Source: an uncultured Anaerolineaceae bacterium (GTDB lineage Bacteria; Chloroflexota; Anaerolineae; Anaerolineales; Anaerolineaceae). From it: a stretch of DNA of 24,309 nt. The position numbers and the translations under genes were made by a program. Below the pieces are notes generated by a model. The model was given only the letters and a program-made list of their open reading frames with translations. It did not search any database and had not been told where the DNA came from. This document shows positions 22,794 through 24,309 of this stretch, piece by piece (the first letter of the stretch is position 1; each line of letters opens with the position of its first letter). The DNA is taken from assembly GCA_937897615.1 (NCBI GenBank), contig CALCNO010000087.1, positions 1 to 24,309 on the forward strand, written 5' to 3'.

Positions 22794-23618
22794 ATGGACG
22801 CACACGGAAAGCAAAAAGACCAACCCCTGGTACTGATCCGCGGCGGCGGAGATCTTGCCACAGGGGTGGCGATTGTGCTCGTTAGGGAAGGATTCCGCGT
22901 GCTGATTACCGAATTACCTGCCCCGCTGGTGGTGCGCAGAAAAGTGTCTTTTGCGCAGGCGGTATTTGATGGCATTTGTGTAGTGGAAGAGGTGACTGGC
23001 GAACATGCGTTATCACCCGCGCAAGTGGATGAGATTACCAGCTCCGGGAAGGTGGCCATTCTGGTTGACCCGGAAAGTACCGCACTCCATCAGTTCCGGC
23101 TGGCTGCCCTGGTAGATGCGCGCATGTTGAAAACCCCTTCAGGCCAAAATAAATCCGATGCCCCATTGGTGATCGGCCTGGGCCCCGGCTTTATTGCCGG
23201 GCAGAACTGCCATGCCGTCATTGAAACCAAACGCGGCGAGAATCTGGGCAGGGTATATTGGCAGGGCGGCGCCGAGGCCAATACCGGCATTCCCGAACCG
23301 GTGAACGGGTATGGCATCGAACGTGTGCTTTACGCCCCGGCAGACGGGCTTCTGCATGCCTGCGTCGAGATCGGCGATGTGGTGCAGGAAGGCGAGACGG
23401 TGGCTCAGGTCAATGGAGAAAACGTGGCCGCGAAATTCAAAGGCGTCATCCGCGGGTTGATCCAGGACGGCATGATGGTACGCAAGGGGATGAAGATTGG
23501 CGATGTGGATCCCCGTTGTGACCGCAGCCTGTGCTTCCGCGTTTCTGATAAGGCGCTGGCTGTAGGGAATGGCGTGCTGGCTGCGATCCGCAGTTTGGAT
23601 GAGGGTGAACACAAATGA
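22794..23618 (+). CDS. yqeB: Selenium-dependent molybdenum hydroxylase accessory protein YqeB (EF2563 family)
   Basis: A 274-residue protein. It opens with VLIRGGGDLATGVAIVLVREG, a Rossmann-like nucleotide-binding motif (16-24). The central block VIGLGPGFIAGQNCHAVIETKRGENLGRVYWQG with TGIP is diagnostic of the family. The C-terminal part (ADGLLHACVEIGDVVQEGETVAQVNG through RGLIQDGMMVRKGMKIGDVDPR) reads like a biotinyl/lipoyl-type barrel without the modified lysine. The family is known from gene clusters of selenium-dependent molybdenum hydroxylases and is needed for their maturation; its chemistry is unsettled. AAGGA precedes the ATG. It overlaps yqeC by four bases (ATGA). Confidence 0.93.
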   Translation: MDAHGKQKDQPLVLIRGGGDLATGVAIVLVREGFRVLITELPAPLVVRRKVSFAQAVFDGICVVEEVTGEHALSPAQVDEITSSGKVAILVDPESTALHQFRLAALVDARMLKTPSGQNKSDAPLVIGLGPGFIAGQNCHAVIETKRGENLGRVYWQGGAEANTGIPEPVNGYGIERVLYAPADGLLHACVEIGDVVQEGETVAQVNGENVAAKFKGVIRGLIQDGMMVRKGMKIGDVDPRCDRSLCFRVSDKALAVGNGVLAAIRSLDEGEHK

Positions 23619-24309
23619 ACTTGATCGCTGCGATTCAGCTACAACTCCCGGCTGCAACGGCCATTGTGGGCGCGGGGGGCAAAACCACCGCTCTGTTTCA
23701 ACTGGCGCAGCAGGTGGATGGGCTGGCATGGGTGACCACCACCACACACCTGGGAACAGACCAGACCGGGCTGGCCGACCGCCACTTTGTGATTGAGCCT
23801 GATCCTTCTGCTGATTTCAACCGGTTTACGGAACAGAAAGTGACACTGATCACCGGGCCTTCTTCTGTGGATAACCGCCTGAAAGCCCCCGCCGCCGGGG
23901 TACTTGAACAGATGCACATCTTTGCCAGGCGCAAGGGGATTTCTCTGTTCATTGAGGCTGATGGAGCGCGTTCTTTGCCGCTCAAAGCCCCGGCGCAGCA
24001 TGAACCCGCCATCCCGCCCTGGGCAGAGCAGGTGATCGTGGTAGTGGGGTTGTCTGTGCTGGGCAGGCCATTTGGCGCTCAATGGGTGCATCGCCCGGAG
24101 TATTTTGCCAGCATCACCGGCCTCGCTGAAGGTGACCGGATCGATATTCAAAGCATAAGCCGCTTGCTTTCTCACCCCGAAGGTGGGCGCAAAAATGTTC
24201 CGGCGCAAGCTAAACTCATTGCTTTATTGAATCAGGCGGATACTGAGGCCATCCGGCAGCAGGCCAGAGATATTGCGCCGGCACTGATTACTCACGGGTA
24301 CAGCCGGGT
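23615..24309 (+). CDS. yqeC: Selenium-dependent molybdenum hydroxylase accessory protein YqeC, 3' end beyond the window
   Basis: The first 231 residues are visible, with no stop before the window edge. The start ATG overlaps the yqeB stop (ATGA), showing tight coupling. Near the N-terminus TAIVGAGGKTTALFQLAQQ contains the family's GAGGKTT nucleotide-binding loop (19-25). VTTTTHLG and LFIEADGARSLPLKAPAQHEPAIP follow; the EADGA-x3-PLKAP block is the clearest YqeC mark. The family accompanies selenium-dependent xanthine dehydrogenase or purine hydroxylase. A kinase-like or GTPase-like role on the selenium or cofactor ligand is plausible but unproven. The rest of the operon, and perhaps the hydroxylase, should follow to the right. 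Confidence 0.92.
   Translation, partial: MNLIAAIQLQLPAATAIVGAGGKTTALFQLAQQVDGLAWVTTTTHLGTDQTGLADRHFVIEPDPSADFNRFTEQKVTLITGPSSVDNRLKAPAAGVLEQMHIFARRKGISLFIEADGARSLPLKAPAQHEPAIPPWAEQVIVVVGLSVLGRPFGAQWVHRPEYFASITGLAEGDRIDIQSISRLLSHPEGGRKNVPAQAKLIALLNQADTEAIRQQARDIAPALITHGYSR

Noticed and set aside
22664..23059. Upstream extension of the XdhC-like frame
   Set aside because: It is the antisense of yqeB and Ser/Thr-rich without motifs. A promoter and a ribosome-binding site fit the ATG at 22663.

Overview
The window looks like a stretch of a moderately GC-rich bacterial chromosome, most likely Chloroflexota and probably class Anaerolineae. The clues are lipoproteins with a lipobox followed by Thr/Pro-rich linkers, an extracellular formylglycine-enzyme-like protein, an alpha/alpha-toroid 'terpenoid cyclase-like' protein and a WD40 lipoprotein. 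This placement is an inference from gene style, since no rRNA or other marker gene is present. I see no tRNA, rRNA, CRISPR array, IS element or prophage. The DNA is almost wholly coding: the longest stretch without a gene is about 0.2 kb (19779-19986), and that one looks regulatory.

Layout. (1) 1-727: a partial OsmC-like protein (-) diverges from a small stand-alone Nfu iron-sulfur scaffold (+), which ends at a clear terminator. (2) 751-4528 (+): a tightly packed operon of a degenerate Lgt-like membrane protein, a nitrilase-type glutaminase, an NAD+ synthase and an MFS exporter. The glutaminase and synthase look like the two halves of a split glutamine-dependent NAD+ synthetase. (3) 4489-6469 (-): an ABC-F ATPase whose 3' end overlaps the MFS gene tail to tail. 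(4) 6489-10749 (-): a three-gene operon of a DHA2-family exporter, a membrane-anchored glycosidase-fold protein lacking both catalytic glutamates, and a seven-bladed WD40 lipoprotein, closed by a perfect 24-bp palindromic terminator. (5) 10837-12616: a P-loop kinase-like protein (+) and a diacylglycerol/sphingosine-kinase-like enzyme (-) whose stop codons abut. (6) 12608-14774 (+): a conserved 100-residue protein, a class II aldolase and the alpha/alpha-toroid protein. (7) 14796-17410 (-): an FGE-fold lipoprotein and a ClC H+/Cl- antiporter with a C-terminal TrkA_C-like domain.

(8) 17468-24309 is a molybdenum block. On the minus strand are modB, modA and the molybdate-binding mop gene. Divergently on the plus strand are moaC, moaA and a MOSC protein. 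Then come an XdhC-family protein (-), yqeB and the start of yqeC (+). These import molybdate (ModAB), buffer it (Mop), carry out the first step of molybdopterin synthesis (MoaA/MoaC), and help load or modify the cofactor (MOSC, XdhC-like). YqeB and YqeC are accessory proteins of selenium-dependent molybdenum hydroxylases, so the genome probably encodes such a hydroxylase just outside the window. No modC ATPase gene is visible beside modBA.

The parts most worth a second look are the pseudo-glycosidase/WD40/exporter operon, the selenium-molybdenum block with its tandem-repeat divergent regulatory region and no modC, and the split NAD+ synthetase linked to a degenerate Lgt.
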